From NCBI RefSeq assembly GCF_000143085.1, contig NC_014315.1:3068001-3132000 (forward strand): a stretch of 64,000 nt of DNA, written 5' to 3'. This DNA comes from Nitrosococcus watsonii C-113 (GTDB lineage Bacteria; Pseudomonadota; Gammaproteobacteria; Nitrosococcales; Nitrosococcaceae). Below, in pieces: positions 63,519-64,000 of the stretch. Below the pieces are notes generated by a model. The model was not told the origin of the DNA and did not search any database. It was given only the letters and a program-made list of their open reading frames with translations. The position numbers and the translations under genes are program-made. Numbering within the stretch: the first letter of the stretch is position 1; the number at the start of each line of letters is the position of its first letter.

Positions 63519-64000
63519 AGGTAGTGCGTCATGCTTTCCGTTCCATTTTATCACCAGCACGGCCATGGTTAGGCAGCCAGCAGAGGCAAGCAAATGCTTC
63601 AGCGTATGGCCGCTCACAGTTGCGCCAAGCAGTTGGAAGATTTCAGCATCGTAATACTCGACTACTTTCGCCAATACATAGCAACCAAGGGCAATCAGGA
63701 GAAGCCCATTCTGCTCAAAACGCGACCGGTATAGGGTGAGCAGCATTGCAATCATTGTAAGGGGCATGAACTGAACCCAGGCATAGAATCTCAGATCATC
63801 CATGAAATGCCAGTAAACCACTGAACACGCCCCTATCAAAACGGCGGGATAAAGAAGTCTTTGAACGAGGCGCCGATCAAGGTACTCGCCGAGGAGCGCG
63901 ACAAACAAGCTCATGAAACCCACCGTCATCGGGAGTCTGTCCCATACCAGCGTGTCGTTGTCAGGTGCCCAGTGATAATACGCAGACCCGACACCGACCA
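63513..64000 (-). CDS. Ceramidase-like membrane protein, cut by the window edge
   Basis: At least 161 codons enter from beyond 64000: VGSAYYHWAPDNDTLVWDRL, then PMTVGFMSLFVALLGEYLD and about five membrane segments. The SxYYHxxP and DRLPMTxxFM patterns resemble the alkaline ceramidase/CREST hydrolase superfamily, whose zinc site uses conserved histidines; HTLKHLLA near the end would supply two. An internal ATG at 63929 is probably not the start. It lies just before an attC-like site, as cassette genes do. Function is inferred from the motif pattern only. Confidence 0.7.
   Translation of the reverse strand, partial: VGVGSAYYHWAPDNDTLVWDRLPMTVGFMSLFVALLGEYLDRRLVQRLLYPAVLIGACSVVYWHFMDDLRFYAWVQFMPLTMIAMLLTLYRSRFEQNGLLLIALGCYVLAKVVEYYDAEIFQLLGATVSGHTLKHLLASAGCLTMAVLVIKWNGKHDALPA

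Overview
The window looks like chromosomal DNA of a gammaproteobacterium. The evidence is a type I-F CRISPR-Cas system, the rpsF-rpsR-rplI-dnaB-alr-radA gene order, HemJ, PrlC, UbiD, a Rof-like protein and FxsA. The mix of amylosucrase, a copper operon, MASE1/GGDEF/EAL signalling and haem/Fur genes would fit a Nitrosococcus-like (Chromatiales) organism. That genus guess is inference and was not checked by any search.

Layout. 1-4.8 kb: csy1-csy2-csy3-cas6f, then a leader and a CRISPR array of nine repeats (the last degenerate) that runs up to the 3' end of lpxD; the cas1 and cas2-3 genes expected for this subtype would lie before base 1. 4.8-9.15 kb: lpxD, an IS200/IS605 element (tnpA-tnpB) directly at the lpxD start codon, hemJ, and a second, internally deleted tnpB. 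9.15-12.15 kb: a membrane c-di-GMP enzyme. 12.2-31.4 kb: a long, mostly minus-strand housekeeping block (radA, alr, dnaB, rplI, rpsR, rpsF, rlmB, amylosucrase, nfi, PilZ, a CDP-alcohol phosphatidyltransferase, ubiD, a TPR protein, xthA, prlC, a PAS/SpoIIE phosphatase), with a small plus-strand glutaredoxin-like/rof pair inside it. 32-36.9 kb: a second SpoIIE phosphatase and a copA-copZ-cueR operon behind a perfect CueR-type dyad. 37.2-42.7 kb: a glycogen-debranching-type enzyme, groEL-groES under a CIRCE element, and fxsA.

42.8-51.8 kb is an accessory island. It begins with a tRNA-Phe gene followed at once by the 3' remnant of a tyrosine recombinase. It carries a RelE/ParE-type toxin-antitoxin pair, a DUF1523-like protein, a methyltransferase, a type III restriction-modification operon with a HEPN-type Abi gene between mod and res, and a GxxExxY-family gene bracketed by its characteristic repeats. 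The res gene is split so that the nuclease domain sits in a separate frame.

52-62.7 kb returns to core genes: a HemS-like haem protein divergent from an unknown membrane protein with two Fur-box-like sites between them, prmB, leuC, an RND pump with its adaptor, and aroC. The last 1.2 kb (62.8-64.0 kb) resembles an integron cassette array without an integrase: two degenerate attC-like sites flank a brnT-brnA module (brnT frameshifted) and follow a truncated ceramidase-like membrane gene.

Best candidates for something new: the mod-Abi(HEPN)-res operon with the detached nuclease domain; the degenerate attC cassette array; the CRISPR array that mixes two repeat versions with compensatory stem changes; the deleted TnpB; and a perfect 23-bp hairpin upstream of the GAF/SpoIIE gene.
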